A DNA stretch of 64,000 nucleotides, from NCBI GenBank assembly GCA_946811695.1, contig OX328123.1:13992162-14056161 (forward strand). The letters are read 5' to 3'. The translations under genes and the position numbers were made by a program. Shown here piece after piece: positions 45,846-58,138 of the stretch. This stretch comes from Gonocerus acuteangulatus (Eukaryota; Arthropoda; Insecta; Hemiptera; Coreidae). The notes beneath the pieces were generated by a model. It made no database searches. It was not told the DNA's origin and saw only the letters and a list, made by a program, of their open reading frames with translations. How positions within the stretch are numbered: the first letter of the stretch is position 1; every line of letters begins with the position of its first letter.

Positions 45846-45929
45846 GATTGCTTCTAAATTTATTGTCGTGATTTCTAAAAGGCTTCTTATTGTTTGATTA
45901 TTCTCACTTGTAATTATTTATATCTATTT

Positions 45930-46035
45930 TTAGGCGAAGAAGGCCGTCAAACAGCAGCCTAAACGTCCAATATAGATTTGTGTTTGAAGGTATGATTTTT
46001 TTTTTTTTTCACCTGGCCGAATCCCAACCATCCCT
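45930..46035 (+). repeat. family G fragment
   Basis: GGCGAAGAAGGCCGTCAAAC, AAACGTCCAATATAGATT and GGCCGAATCCCAACCATCCC correspond to the family G core and arm, with a T run inserted. The hammerhead-like core is degraded. Confidence 0.5.
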
Positions 46036-46477
46036 TGACTTCCTAAACAAATTTAAGTTTAGGTCCGTTAAATTCTGATATTTTAATACTAAAAAGTTAA
46101 TTACCTGACTACCGGAACTGTTTTAAATCTAAAACCAGTGGAAAATATAAGCTGCTCATTATGTCTAGTTAAAATGAAGTGGCTTGAGGATAGGATCATG
46201 GGAATGCAATAATTGTAAAATGTTCCAACTGTTTTGATATTAATAATCTGATGGATTAGCGAAATCCTTGATGGAATTACTGGTGGATATCTAATAAGCA
46301 TCGAGTAGAGTTTGAAGGACTTTGGAATGTTTGCAAGTTCCTGATTTATTGAACGGAATTCTCTATTCAAAACCGAATTAGCTTTATTAATCTTATGGGA
46401 AATTCTCATCGCCGAAGATGCGATAAATGCTTACAATAAAGAAATAAAACAAACTTTATCTAATGTGTTTTTGTATG

Positions 46478-46482
<5 letters not shown>
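46036..46482. other. unassigned; 102-codon minus frame
   Basis: The minus frame 46101-46409 is open, but its composition is hydrophobic/AT-driven and no domain is seen. Confidence 0.3.

Positions 46483-46552
<70 letters not shown>
46483..46552. repeat. (TA)n(TG)n microsatellite
   Basis: About 30 TA units then GTGTGTGTGT, next to family C copy 46578-47003. Confidence 0.95.
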
Positions 46553-46554
<2 letters not shown>

Positions 46555-46577
46555 ATTTTTATACAAGTGTTTGTATA

Positions 46578-47003
46578 CGTGCCATGCTATGCCTTCTTTC
46601 TGCTTTTACCAGACAAAAAATCAATTAGAAACCAAATAATTTCTGTTAAAATCTAATAACTAAAATGTGTAACTGTTCGGATTCACAGTTTTGAACCCGT
46701 GATCCCCGAACAGTGAGTTCTAGACGGGTTTGACCTATCCTATGACACTCCCCGTATTAAGATCAACTCGTGTGGCAAGTTTAGTAAAAATCGGTCAAAC
46801 GGTGTGGATTAGTATAAGGAACAAACATACAGGCAGACAGCTCGTAAAGGATTTTGGCCTAGTCTACGACACTCCCCGTAATAAGACCTACCTGTGTGCC
46901 AAGCTTGGGCAAAATCGGTCAACCTCGATGTGGATTTGTACAAGGAACAAACACACAGACAAGCAGAGAGACAGACAAACGCCTGATTTTTTTATGTATA
47001 GAT
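46578..47003 (+). repeat. dispersed repeat family C, copy
   Basis: CGTGCCATGCTATGCC, then two internal units (GACACTCCCCGTATTAAGAT and GACACTCCCCGTAATAAGAC) and the end CCTGATTTTTTTATGTATAG. The 107-codon frame across it is a by-product. Confidence 0.65.
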
Positions 47004-47373
47004 CTATCTACAGGGGACCCGTATATGCGGGCAACAATTCAAATATTTTTTAATCCGATTGAGTTCAGTAATTTCATTAATCTCATCGAGCCATTTCAGA
47101 TGCGTTATTTGGTTATCCGAAAGAATTTAGTTTTAACAATTAGATAAGCTCTCGAAATCCGGCGTTGACTGTTTAGCCCAAGATTTTTAATATATTATTA
47201 GCTAATACTAAAAAAATACAGAAACACATCAGACTTCTTTATCAATTTTGTCATTAACTGGGTTATTTTCGAGTTGAATAAATATACATATAGATTGAGT
47301 GGAGTGACTTTTTTTTTCTTTTTTTTTTTATGAAACATTATTATATATTGCAAAAACGTCCCTTTTAATAAGC

Positions 47374-47377
<4 letters not shown>

Positions 47378-47430
<53 letters not shown>
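47378..47430. repeat. (TA)n microsatellite
   Basis: About 25 units, no recognised element on either side. Confidence 0.95.
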
Positions 47431-47432
<2 letters not shown>

Positions 47433-47810
47433 ATACACATAAATTCTGTTAAGCTGTAAATACTGCATGTAGCGTTCCTGGAAAACCGTAAATATCGCAG
47501 CGGTTTCTGTAATGATGTTAAATAAAATGCTTACGTTTTATTACCATTTTGAATGTAAACAACTTTATTATTCAATGTGTCTTCTTTTTATTTCTTTTAG
47601 AACCAATCATACGGACCTAAATGAAACCTAATGAAACACGCATGCATAAAATACTGATTTAAATCACTGATTCCAGAGAATCATTCATGTGGAAGCCCGA
47701 CATAAAATAATTAATTAAAAGGAAGAGGCCAATTTATCAAATTGAATTAAACGGATTGGAAAATCCGAAGGCCGAGATGAAAAAAAAATAATGTAAATAT
47801 GTGCACTCTA

Positions 47811-47913
47811 GAATATCTCATAAGCAAATTTAATCGATTTTTTAGAATATTGCATAAGCCAATTTAATCGATTTTTTAGAATATTGCATAAGCCAATTTA
47901 ATCGATTTTTTTA
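47811..47913 (+). repeat. about 39-bp tandem repeat, three copies
   Basis: Unit AAGCCAATTTAATCGATT followed by TTTTAGAATATTGCAT, repeated three times with a diverged first copy. Confidence 0.8.
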
Positions 47914-47950
47914 GTTTTACATAAATACATTTTTAAATCAGTGTTTATTA

Positions 47951-48325
47951 GGCCGGGAGGCGAGGTTAGCTCAGTGGTAGAGCACTGGACTAATAAGCTG
48001 GAGGCCTGAGTTCAAATCCCGAGCAAGCACTAAAGATTTTTTCTTCTATTGTCTTCGTTCATGGGTTGAATTCGGCCTCCCTGACCGTCCCTAGGCCAAC
48101 CCAGCCTTTAATTAATTTATTAAAGGGTATTTTAGGTGCTAATGACTCTAGCAGTGGAAGCGGCCAAGGGGAAAATCAGGTGGCCAGAGAATAGTACTGA
48201 CCACACTATCTTCCTAGCGTGCCGTATGGTCATGAATCAAATACCTCTATAGGATCTAGCTCTCATGGCCCTCGTGGCCTGTTACGGATCATGGAAAGGA
48301 TATAAAGGATAATAATAATAAAGGA
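47951..48325 (+). mobile_element. tRNA-derived SINE (SINE-I), full copy
   Basis: Box A (TAGCTCAGTGG), the AAT anticodon loop and box B (AGTTCAAATCC) are intact at 47961-48021. The body matches the copies at 5590-5932 and 52609-52695. It ends in an AATAATAATAA tail near 48310-48322, a simple-repeat 3' end implying mobilisation by a LINE. Confidence 0.88.
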
Positions 48326-49297
48326 TTGTTTGTTTGTTACACTATCTAGTTTACCCAATTGGTACAGATAATACACGTCCCCACGTCAAAACACTTTTAA
48401 TTCGAGTTCATTTTAGGTGCAAACATTGAGTCATGAGCTCTCATGAGTTAAAATGAAATTTATTTATGTGACTGCTTGAAGCGTGGTACAAACTTCCAAG
48501 TATTCCTTCAACAAAACTTACCCTGAACTAATTTACTCAAAAACTTACCCAAACTAATATACTCAAAATACTTGTTGAAACTTGTTTTGATGAGTTCAAC
48601 CTATTCCGAAAATCTCAAAATTTTTTAATGCTCCCATAAGCTCTTTAATTTACTTCAATAAATATAGTTGACCTTGATGTATTTTGATGTTTTGAGTCAA
48701 ATGAGACCAGCCCCAGGTTTCTAGGTTAATTCCGTAGATATTGATTTTTTCCCCGCTTTTTATCGTTGTTGCCACAAGCGGAATTCCACTCTATAGAGAT
48801 ATCAATAAAACACGCTAAACTTTACTAACAGTTCCTAAAATGAGTCTTAGGAAAATGTAGAAGTGTCTATATTTCTTTACATAAGTAAGACTAATTGTTT
48901 TTCTGGGATTATGCCAAAGAAGTTGATATTGCTAATTTGGAACTATTCCGAAAAATAATGTTTTCCTCAAGAGATAAGTAGCAATAGTTCTTTGAAACTA
49001 ACTATTGCAAACTAAAACTTCCTTATTAAAACTACCGCTGTAAGATTCTTCATAGTCCAGAAAGGAGTCATTAGTCTAAACTTCCCTGCTTAATCTTAAA
49101 CGTTCTATTTCTTTCAAACAACAAAGAACTTTCAAGGCTAATTGCTATATTAATTTTTTGTTTTACACATTTTTAATAGATTCATATTTTTTTCTTAATT
49201 CCAACAAATTCTAGAGTTAAACATCTTCATTGATTTAGTTTGACTTTATCTAATACCACAGTTTATCGATAAATTTTCATAAACGTTTCAGCCAATT
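48326..49297. other. nothing recognised
   Basis: AT-rich spacer before the 60-bp minisatellite. Confidence 0.5.
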
Positions 49298-49659
49298 CTA
49301 TCTGGATTCCCATCTCACTTTTAGGGCTTTCGAAGAAATCTAGTAGCTATTGAGGTTATATCTGGATTCCCATCTCACTTTTAGGGCTTTCGAAGAAATC
49401 TAGTAGCTATTGAGGTTATATCTGGATTCCCATCTCACTTTTAGGGCTTTCGAAGAAATCTAGTAGCTATTGAGGTTATATCTGGATTCCCATCTCACTT
49501 TTAGGGCTTTCGAAGAAATCTAGTAGCTATTGAGGTTATATCTGGATTCCCATCTCACTTTTAGGGCTTTCGAAGAAATCTAGTAGCTATTGAGGTTATA
49601 TCTGGATTCCCATCTCACTTTTAGGGCTTTCGAAGAAATCTAGTAGCTATTGAGGTTAC
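49298..49659 (+). repeat. 60-bp minisatellite, six copies
   Basis: Six essentially identical 60-bp units starting TATCTGGATTCCCATCTCAC and ending AGTAGCTATTGAGGTTA. The unit end matches the GTAGCTATTGAGGTTGG segment of family A. The following 49660-49745 is a diverged family A 5' segment leading into (TA)n. Confidence 0.92.
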
Positions 49660-49743
49660 CGCCAGTTATGTAATAGCTGTTGAGGTGAGTCATGAAAGAA
49701 TTTTTTAAAAATTTTCACAAAATTTTATCGAAAATGGCTCTCG

Positions 49744-49745
<2 letters not shown>

Positions 49746-49798
<53 letters not shown>
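49746..49798. repeat. (TA)n after the diverged family A 5' segment
   Basis: About 26 units, at the place where family A elements carry (TA)n. Confidence 0.95.
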
Positions 49799-49803
<5 letters not shown>

Positions 49804-50403
49804 GCATTTAGATATTGTGTAGATCCTAAGTTGAAGACTAAGATGTTGTATGCATTTGGTAACAGCTTTATTCACTCCTATTTATCTTCAAATTACATAT
49901 GGTGCGGCATGTCACACACTAAGTTATTTAAAATTTGTTATAGAAACTTTTCGGTTACACGCCATGTTCCGTCTGTATAAATGTGCATTATCTCTTATGT
50001 ATTATATCATAATCATCAGATCATGTTTTTAGACGAGACCATTTGCTTGTTTAGGTTAATGTACTTTAAGTCTGATTTAAGAGGAAATCTATTTCTTGAA
50101 TTCATAGTTAATATCATGTCTTGAGTCTGCTTCTTGGGTGGAGGACTGTTTTTACCACTATTTTACACTTATTAAAAAAGATAAACATGTAAAAAATAAT
50201 ATAGGAAAAACGTTACAGTTTAATATGTTTAACTATTTCTTAAATTAAATTTTATTTGTACAAAATAGAGCGAAAACTACCCAATTTTTAGTTTAAGGTT
50301 CGGGGCAAAATAGTGCCAAGCAAAAATGTTAACAAAACTTAAATGTAGCTGCTATATGTTGGATATTATGTGGGCAATCAGTCTATGATGCAAATACCCC
50401 ATT
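49799..50403. other. nothing recognised
   Basis: AT-rich spacer. TACACTTATT.AAAAGATAAAC-like sequence at about 50160 recurs near 52410, so part of it is an unnamed dispersed repeat. Confidence 0.4.
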
Positions 50404-50528
50404 TAGCACTTTCCTCCGAAGGAAAGTAGCTATTGAGGTTGGACTCATGACGGAATTTTTGAAAAATTTCTTCAAATCTTTATCGATCCTACCTCGTAGA
50501 CACCGAAAATGACCCCCGTTAAAATATA

Positions 50529-50607
<79 letters not shown>

Positions 50608-51425
50608 GTTAACACGATAGCGGCCAGAGTTTTTGTTCTTTCTTCACGAAACGAGGTATATAGCGTTCAATTAGCAAACGATTGAACGAGTTCGTTAACC
50701 ACCAAAATCGGTCCACCGGGAGGGGGGGGGGGGGGTTTACCCCGGACCCAAAACACTAATTTGACCATGCCAGCCGTAGTTTTTGTTATATTTCAACGAA
50801 ACTCGGTATTCATTGTGTTGATCAAAAGAGAGAAATACTTTGTAAAAATAAACTAAATCGGTTCATGAGGAGGGGAGGAGGTATACTCCGGACCCACATT
50901 ACCAATTTGCCACTACCAGCCGTAATTTTTGTTACATTTCAACGAAACTCGGTATTCGTGGTGGTAATCAACAGAGGAAAATGGGTTGGAAAAATAAACT
51001 AAATCGGGTTATTCGGAGGGGGGGGGGGGGGTTTACCCCGGACCTAAAGTACTAATATACTCATACCGGTCGCAATTTCTGCTGTATTGTAACGAAACGC
51101 GGCATACGTTGTGGGTATCTCATGGGAAAGAAGTGTTGTAAAAATGAAGTAAATCGGTCTATTGGAAAGGAGGGTTTACTTTAAACACTGTTTCATTAGC
51201 CCGCCAGACGTAGGTTCCCAAATCCGCCGCGAGGAGCGCTATCTCCCACTTGGGGGACTGTATCCTGTTCCTGCGTCAGATCAAAAGACGGAATATGAAA
51301 TTTTTGTTTATTTATTAAGGAGTACAGTATCATCTATTATTACAGCAAATTATTCAGTAATGTAGTCTACACTACAGAAATTCTGAGGAAAGTGCTTAGT
51401 TATGCAGCTCCTGCGTGACGGACTT
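50404..51425 (+). mobile_element. Helentron-like family A element, full copy
   Basis: The 5' end GCACTTTCCTCCGAAGGAAA forms an 8-bp hairpin. It is followed by GTAGCTATTGAGGTTGGACT, (TA)n at 50524-50606, AACACGATAGCGG, G-run blocks, GAGGAAAGTGCTTAG (51383-51397) and the terminal hairpin GCAGCTCCTGC with tail GTGACGGACTT. This architecture defines the family. Confidence 0.85.
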
Positions 51426-51538
51426 CTATATTTAATCTAGTTGCCATTTCAACTGATAGTTCCACATAATATCCAACGTACAGCAGCTAATGTTAAGTTT
51501 TCCTAATAATGTTGCTTGGCACTAACCCTTTAATTAAT

Positions 51539-51797
51539 ATATCGTCGATACAAAAGCAAACTAACGAATATGAAAAAATGCATCTTTCATTGTCCATCTT
51601 TAATAATTTCTCCTGGACTTATTTACGGCAAATTCTTCAATCTGACTTAACTCTATTAAAGAGAAAGTATTTCACTATCAAAAGGTCAAATCTGCCCAAT
51701 ATTTGACCGTCCAAAAAAAAAGTTATGAATGAATACTTTTCCACTCTGAAAAGTGGTGATTTTCATATTCGTTAGTTTTCTTTTGTATCGACGATAT
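51539..51797. mobile_element. MITE-like element with about 37-bp inverted ends
   Basis: ATATCGTCGATACAAAAG at 51539 is mirrored by CTTTTGTATCGACGATAT ending at 51797, and the match extends through AACTAACGAATATGAAAA with small differences. The 259-bp interior has no coding sign and the duplication is unclear. Confidence 0.7.
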
Positions 51798-52570
51798 GTA
51801 GCATACTCTTATAAACGATTAAACGAGTTCGTCAACTAGCAAAATCGTACCATCTCGAAGGGGTTTTACTAAGGTCAAAAATTATTAAATACTAACAAGG
51901 AAGGAATCATACGGTCGACCTTATGACGCAAACGAGAGCTCCCAATAATGTAGATAAACATTAAATCATGAGTGAGAATTTATTAATTTTGCTTATATCT
52001 ATTTAGTTATGGGCTTAATTGATTATAGGAATAAATTTATTTTAATTATGACTTGTTAAATTTGGCTGTAATTACAGATAGGAGAAGTTGAGTTGGAAAT
52101 TAGCATTCCTGAAGATCGACTAGTAATCCGAAACGTTAAATTGGAGTAATAAAGTTATATGAGAATTTAGGAGTGTTATTTCTCGTCTTGATTTTTATTA
52201 TTAGTAATACATTTCAACATCAAAATATTATAATAAAACGAAAGGTCCACGTTTCATACCACATAAGTCACAGACATATCACAATGTAAGGAACAGAATA
52301 CGAAAATTACCGTACAACCGACTACAGAAAACGAGAAAAAATCATCATACAACGTGACATGCATGAAGAATTGACAGATGATAGCCCATACATATTCACT
52401 ATTTTACACTTATTCAAAAAGATAAACGTGTACAAAATAAAATAGAAAAAAAACGTAATATTTTAATATGTTTAACTATTTCTTAAATTAAATTTTATTT
52501 GTACAAGATAGAGAGAAAAATACTGAATTTTTAGTTTATGTAAAACCAAATAAATAAAATTATACTTAAT
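51798..52570. other. unnamed dispersed repeat, weak hammerhead-like core at 52109
   Basis: Shares a block with 50160-50290. CTGAAGA (52109) and CCGAAACGTT (52128) look like the core motif, but no good stem lies between them. Confidence 0.35.
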
Positions 52571-52571
52571 T

Positions 52572-52608
<37 letters not shown>
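52571..52608. repeat. (TA)n next to a SINE-I fragment
   Basis: About 18 units with one ATACAT interruption. Confidence 0.95.
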
Positions 52609-52609
<1 letters not shown>

Positions 52610-52695
52610 AATCAGTCCCGTGACAGGCCTCGAGGGCCCTGAGGGGCAGATACTATAGAGGTATCTGATTCATGACCATACGGCACATTAGGAAG
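52609..52695 (-). mobile_element. SINE-I 3'-end fragment next to (TA)n
   Basis: AATCAGTCCCGTGACAGG and GGCAGATACTATAGAGGTAT match the SINE-I 3' end, directly after a (TA)n tract as in the copy at 5590. Confidence 0.65.
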
Positions 52696-52699
52696 CAGC

Positions 52700-53324
52700 C
52701 CCCCCCCAAAAATTTTGTGTTGATCGGTAAAAAACTTTTCCAATATCTAAATTGTTAGTATTCCATACATCGGAAAAGATCTCAGCCCCCCCCCCCCCCC
52801 GAAATTTTACCAGCCCCCTCCAAAATTATTTTCTATATACGCCCATGACGTGCATCCTCACTCATCCAATATAAAAGTGGCCCTAAGCTGTCTCCTAAAA
52901 GCCCGCACTCTTTATCCCTCCAGAATGCCGAGGGCTTTCTCTCCCCCAAAGCACGCAAGAGTTTATTTTATTTCTCCTACCTCTAACCTGGCCATTGTTG
53001 TCTCGGCGTTGAAATGGGTCGGGTTGGCCTACTCAGAAAAAAAAATATTATCTCACATATTTCCAGCTAAATCCTGTACAATTTTAGAATTTATAACAAA
53101 AAATCCGACAAGGAGAAACTGCGTCATTTTATGGCGTTAGAATTTAGAAACAAATATTGTTTTGTATTGATCTTTCTGGAAAAAGTTAGACAACTTTAAA
53201 AATGTAAAGTGAAATCCCAAAGAAACGCAATATTTTAGCCCCCAAAATGCACAGGAAACTAATCGTATTCTAAGCGGAAATTGTCCACTCCGCCCTTCTA
53301 AACTTTTATTCTAGGAAAGCATTA
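52700..53324. other. C-homopolymer tracts, no supported gene
   Basis: Two C runs (about 52699 and 52787). A 96-codon frame at 52850 has no recognisable domain. Confidence 0.4.
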
Positions 53325-53332
53325 TTTCAAGT

Positions 53333-54292
53333 CAGAGATGGGCAAAATGTTATTTATAAATAAAAATACGAATTTATTCATGTATTTGTGAATACGAATA
53401 TAAATAAATTCGTATTCATAAGTGTGAATACGAATTTATTTTTATTCACATATATTCAATACAAAAATACAAATAAAATTTTATTCGCAAATTTTCATGC
53501 GAATACAAATAAATTCACACAAAAAATTGTAAATAATCACAAAAAATGTGAATATTTACAAAAAATCAAGTGATTACAAAAAAAATCACATTAAAATATA
53601 CGAATACAAATTTATTCACATTATAATTTGTAAATAAAAATTTATTCACAAATAAATAATGAATTTATTCGTGTTAAGATATGATTACGAAAGTTATTGA
53701 AGGTCATTTTTTTTTTTAAGGCGTTTAACGTCTAGGTTATTAGCGCCTAGATTTTTTTTTATACCCCACCCCGAGTCCGCCGCGGAACCACCAGACATGC
53801 TGCAGTGGGCCATCAAGGGAAAAAAAATATACCTTCAATAACTTTTTTTACTTACCACTTATGAATCTAAGGCGCTAGCCACTAGACCACGGAAGACCCC
53901 CACCTTTAATTACTTTCGTAATATCTTAATGCAAATAAATTCATAATTTATTTGCGAATTTTATTGTGACTAAATTTGTATTCACATATTATAATGTGAA
54001 TAAATTTTTATTCGTATATTTTAATGTGATTTTTTTTTTTGTAATCACTTGATTTTTTGTAAATATTCACATTTTTTGTGATTATTTACAATTTTGTCTG
54101 TGAATTTATTTGTATTTGCAGGAAAATTTGCGAATAAAATTTTAATTATATTTTTATATTAAATATATGTGAATAAAAATAAATTCGAGTTCACACTTAT
54201 GATTGCGAATTTATTTATATTCGTATTTACAAATATATGAAGTACGAATAAATTCGTATTTTTATTTATAAATAAAATTATGCCCCTCTCTG
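53333..54292. mobile_element. hAT-type foldback element with long AT-rich arms, copy 1
   Basis: The ends CAGAGATGGGCAAAAT and its mirror ending CCCCTCTCTG are flanked by 8-bp repeats TTTCAAGT (53325-53332) and TTTCAGGT (54293-54300), differing at one base. The arms of about 350 bp are built from runs such as AATAAATTCGTATT. CAGNGNTGGGCAAA-like ends with an 8-bp duplication fit hAT. The core (about 53705-53905) is a SINE-M relic, also present in copy 2. Confidence 0.85.
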
Positions 54293-54321
54293 TTTCAGGT
54301 ATCTTCTCCATCAATTTCCCC

Positions 54322-54459
54322 TTTTAGCGCGGTTCCTCTTTGCCCCATAGGGAGGAACCCCGCTTATAAGGTTGATACAATGAAACAATCCGGAAGTGCC
54401 GACAAGAAAATTTCGCGTTTCAGAACCCCTAGAGACCGAAAATAACGGTGGTTCAAATT

Positions 54460-54506
<47 letters not shown>

Positions 54507-55840
54507 CTGTTCGCTCTCTCGAACAGACAAATGGTCAGACGAATGGTTTCAGGTCGAAGACGAATGGTCCGATTTTGATGAAATTTGGTACAAAAATCAG
54601 TCGTCCAATATGAAAGGTCAAGTTCGTTAACCAGCAAAATCCGCCCACTGGAAGATGGAGTTTGGGGCGAAATTCGCGCAGAAAAAATCGTAACGCTTAC
54701 GTTTTTGAGTTCATAAGCTTGTAAGTACTCTTTTTATAGGCTTCTTGGGCTAGGAAAACGAATTAAACCATTTTCAAGGCGATAGCTTTAACCGTTTTCG
54801 AGAAAATTGGAAAAATAGTTTTTGAATACCGTTTTTGGTTTGGGTACTTAGAAGCATGGGATTCAGTTGAAACATTTTCTGCATGTTCTACTTTCATTAA
54901 AACTAATATGTTGAAATTTTGGTTACGTTTGGAGTTAAGGAAGGGTTAGAATAAAATATTTTATTAACAGACATAAAAAGTTTTGGTAACTTTGTATATT
55001 TTCCTTAATATCTCGAAAAAGGTTAAGAATTTGGTAAACGAAAGAATACCATTAGAAAGCTTACTAAATGCTCTACAAAAAAGGTTCTGATGAAAGTTTT
55101 GATTAGGCGATGTCAATCGGAGAAATAAGTGCTTAAAACATTAAAGTAATTGATTTTGCTTATTCGAACTGTTCTTTTTGTCTGTTTTTATTCCTTGTTA
55201 TTTTTTAATTGCTTATAGTTGGATAATGTATTTCACAATAAAACAGATTAGGCAAAATAAGAAAAACAATTCATTGTTAGAAATATAGCTTGCCAAGAGA
55301 AAAAGATTCGTTGACGTCTTTTGAATATTTTCAATTGCCTTTATGCTGTTGGTTTTTTTATTTTATTTTTTAATTGATTTTATCTGTAGAATTATTACTA
55401 TAGTAAAAGAACACAGGAATGTGTGAAAATATTTGACATTTTCCAATTCATTGAAACGTATGAAATGAAGTATCGGTAGAAGAGGATTCTAGGGTCTTGC
55501 GGACCTGACCCCAGGTATAGCCATAAAACCCTTTGAACAAAGGCCGAGGAAAATATTATCTGTTTCTATTCTATGCTTTTCAAATGAGAATAGGGATATG
55601 AACAGGAACCGGGGTCTCCCGTGGTCTAATGGCTAGCGCCTTGGATTCATAAGCGGGAGATGGTGGGTTCGATTCCCAACCTCCGGCAGGAATTTTATCA
55701 TCCCACGGCTCGCTGGTGAAATTCCTCGCTACACCCTGGATGTCGGCGCTAATGACCTAGATGTAGATGTGCCGTAAAAAAAAAAAAAAAAAAACTGGAA
55801 CCGCGCTAAGATGACGCAGTTCCTGCGAGTCGGACTTTTT
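54322..55840 (+). mobile_element. Helentron-like family B element carrying a SINE, copy 2
   Basis: Nearly the same sequence and organisation as copy 1 (11195-12760), including the SINE at the same place (55610-55795) and the same ends. The two copies differ mainly in (TA)n length and scattered substitutions. The SINE was therefore in the source copy before it moved or was duplicated. Confidence 0.85.
55610..55795 (+). mobile_element. tRNA-derived SINE (SINE-M) inside family B copy 2
   Basis: Same SINE at the same internal position as in copy 1, with box B as GGGTTCGATTCCC and an A-rich tail at 55777-55794. It moved as part of the composite element. Confidence 0.8.
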
Positions 55841-56619
55841 ATTAAAATACTTATTTTGCTGTTGAACGCAATAGAAAAAAACTACCTTTTGAAAATAACT
55901 ACCTTCCCTTTGAATTAGTTGAATGTCCTTTGATATAAAATATATCCTATTACTGTATACATTCTTTCTGCTTAAATTTCATTTGCGATAAAATATACAA
56001 TTTATTTGAGTTTTTACGAATAATCGAAACATTATTTATTTATAGGATGAACAAGCCCGCAATGAAGTTATTTGCTTACTTTATTGTTATATATTGAGTT
56101 AGGCACACTAACTTAGGCAATTCAAATTTCTAATAAACATTTTCTGATGTACAATATAATAAGAATCTGAAATATTTGTGTGTAAACGTTAACATATCTA
56201 CATTTTATAAATAGGCGCAAAATATTCTTTAAATAATGAGACATTAAACATTGATTTTGTGAATTGATAGTTTTTGGAACTAATAGTGATTCTTGATAAT
56301 GACAATGAGCTAATAGTGATTCTCTGTAATGACAATGAATATATTTATTCAATAATATTTCATTTTTATTTTTTATGATAAATATATTTTTTTTTAAATG
56401 TTAAACAATGGCCCCTATATTTGGGCTACCTTCAGTCAGTATCAATAAAAATATTAAAACCAAATAGTAAAAGACGTTTTTTTATTTGCATTTTTATACA
56501 TCAATATAAATATTTCTAAATGTTTTTATTTTGTTTATTTATTTATTATGGATTCCTCTAAACATATGAAATATGATGATTATAACTTTTGACTTGAAAT
56601 TAAATATCTCTCATAATAA
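55841..56619. other. nothing recognised; short duplication
   Basis: TAATAGTGATTCT...AATGACAATGA is duplicated near 56282-56340. No gene was recognised. Confidence 0.45.
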
Positions 56620-57280
56620 AAAGTCCGTCACGCAGGAGCTGCATAACTATGCACTTTCCTCAGAAATTGGGTAGTGTAGACTGCATTACTAAATAATTTG
56701 CTTAAAAAGCTTTTATTTTTATTTAATTTCCTTAAATAAAATAAAAAACATGAATGGCTCTCTTTTACTTTTGTAATGAGTAACTGTTAAATTATTAATT
56801 TCGTAATTAATTTGCTTCCAGAGTTATGTTTACACATGGTACCTACTACACTACTTAATAAATAGAAAACACTTCATATTTTCGTATTTTGATCGAACGC
56901 AGGAACAGGATACAGTCAATCTAGTGGGAGATAGCGCTCCTTGCGGCAGCTTTGTGAACCTACGCCTGGCGGGCTTTGCTATTGATATATGTTACAAAGT
57001 AAACCCCCCTTTCTGATTGACCGATTCAGCTCATTTTTACAACACTTCTTTCTCATGAGTTACCCACGACCTCGTTTCGTTACAATACAGCAGGAATTAC
57101 GACCGGTATGAGTATATTAGTAATTTGGATACGGAGTAACCCCCCCCCCCACTCCAAATAAACTGATTTTGTTTATTTTTACAACACATTTTTATCTGTA
57201 CATCACCCCTACAAATACTGATTTTCGTGAAAATATACCAAAAATTACGGCTGGAAGTGGTATTGTGGGTCTGGAGTAAT
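56620..57280 (-). mobile_element. Helentron-like family A element, 5'-truncated
   Basis: The minus-strand 3' end (AGTCCGTCACGCAGGAGCTG at 56622 on the plus strand) and the adjacent blocks are present. Similarity stops at about 57280, near the hAT-type element at 57306; the 5' half is not found beyond it. Confidence 0.7.
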
Positions 57281-57305
57281 TTTGTAATTTTGATACAATA
57301 CCAAC

Positions 57306-57673
57306 TAGACATGGGAAAAATTTTATTTATAAATAAAAATACGCATTTTTCGTACTTCATGTATTTGTGAATACTAATATAAATAAATTCGTATTCATAA
57401 GCATGAATACGAATTTATTTTTATTCACGTATATTAAATATAAAAATACAAATAAAATTTTAATTTTCCTGCGAATACAAATAAATTCACAGAAAAAATT
57501 GTAAATAATTACAAAAAATGAGAATATTTACAAAAAATTAAGTGATTACAAAAAAAGCACATTAAAATATACGAATACAAATTTATTCACATTATAATTT
57601 GTGAATAAAAATTTATTCACAATAAAATTCGCAAATAAATTATGAATTTATTCGTATTAAGATGATATTACGA

Positions 57674-57711
<38 letters not shown>

Positions 57712-58138
57712 AATGGCGTCTAGGTTATTAGCGCCTACATTTTTTTTCACCCCGAGTCCGCCGCGGAACCACCAGCCATGCTGCAGTGGCCCATTAAGGA
57801 AATTTTTTTTTTTAATTAATTTTTTTTTTAATTTTTCATCTTAATACGAATAAATTCATAATTTATTTGCGAATTTTATTGTGAATAAATTTTTATTCCA
57901 AATTATAATATGAATAAATTTTTATTCGTATATTTTAATGTGATTTTTTTTGGAAATATTCACATTTTTTGTGATTATTTACAATTTTTTCTGTGAATTT
58001 ATTTGTATTCGCACGAAAATTTGTGAATAAAATTATATTCACTTATGAATACGAATTTATTTATATTCGTATTTACAAATATATGAAGTATGAATAAATT
58101 CGTATTTGTATTTATAAATAAAATTATGCCCATCTCTG
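57306..58138. mobile_element. hAT-type foldback element, copy 2
   Basis: The perfect 8-bp duplication ATACCAAC occurs at 57298-57305 and 58139-58146. The ends read TAGACATGGGAAAA and ATGCCCATCTCTG. The arms match copy 1 (53333-54292), and the centre holds the same SINE-M remnant (GAGTCCGCCGCGGAACCACC near 57755) plus a T run. It lies at the truncated end of a family A copy (57280). Confidence 0.88.

Noticed and set aside
46730..47053. 107-codon plus-strand frame
   Set aside because: It follows the internal tandem units of family C and is not conserved as protein between copies.
47951..48030. tRNA-Ile-like gene
   Set aside because: The anticodon stem is imperfect, a conserved non-tRNA body follows, and the same unit occurs elsewhere. 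It is a SINE head.
52109..52140. Sixth hammerhead-like motif (CTGAAGA ... CCGAAACGTT)
   Set aside because: The bases between the two core parts do not form a convincing stem II.
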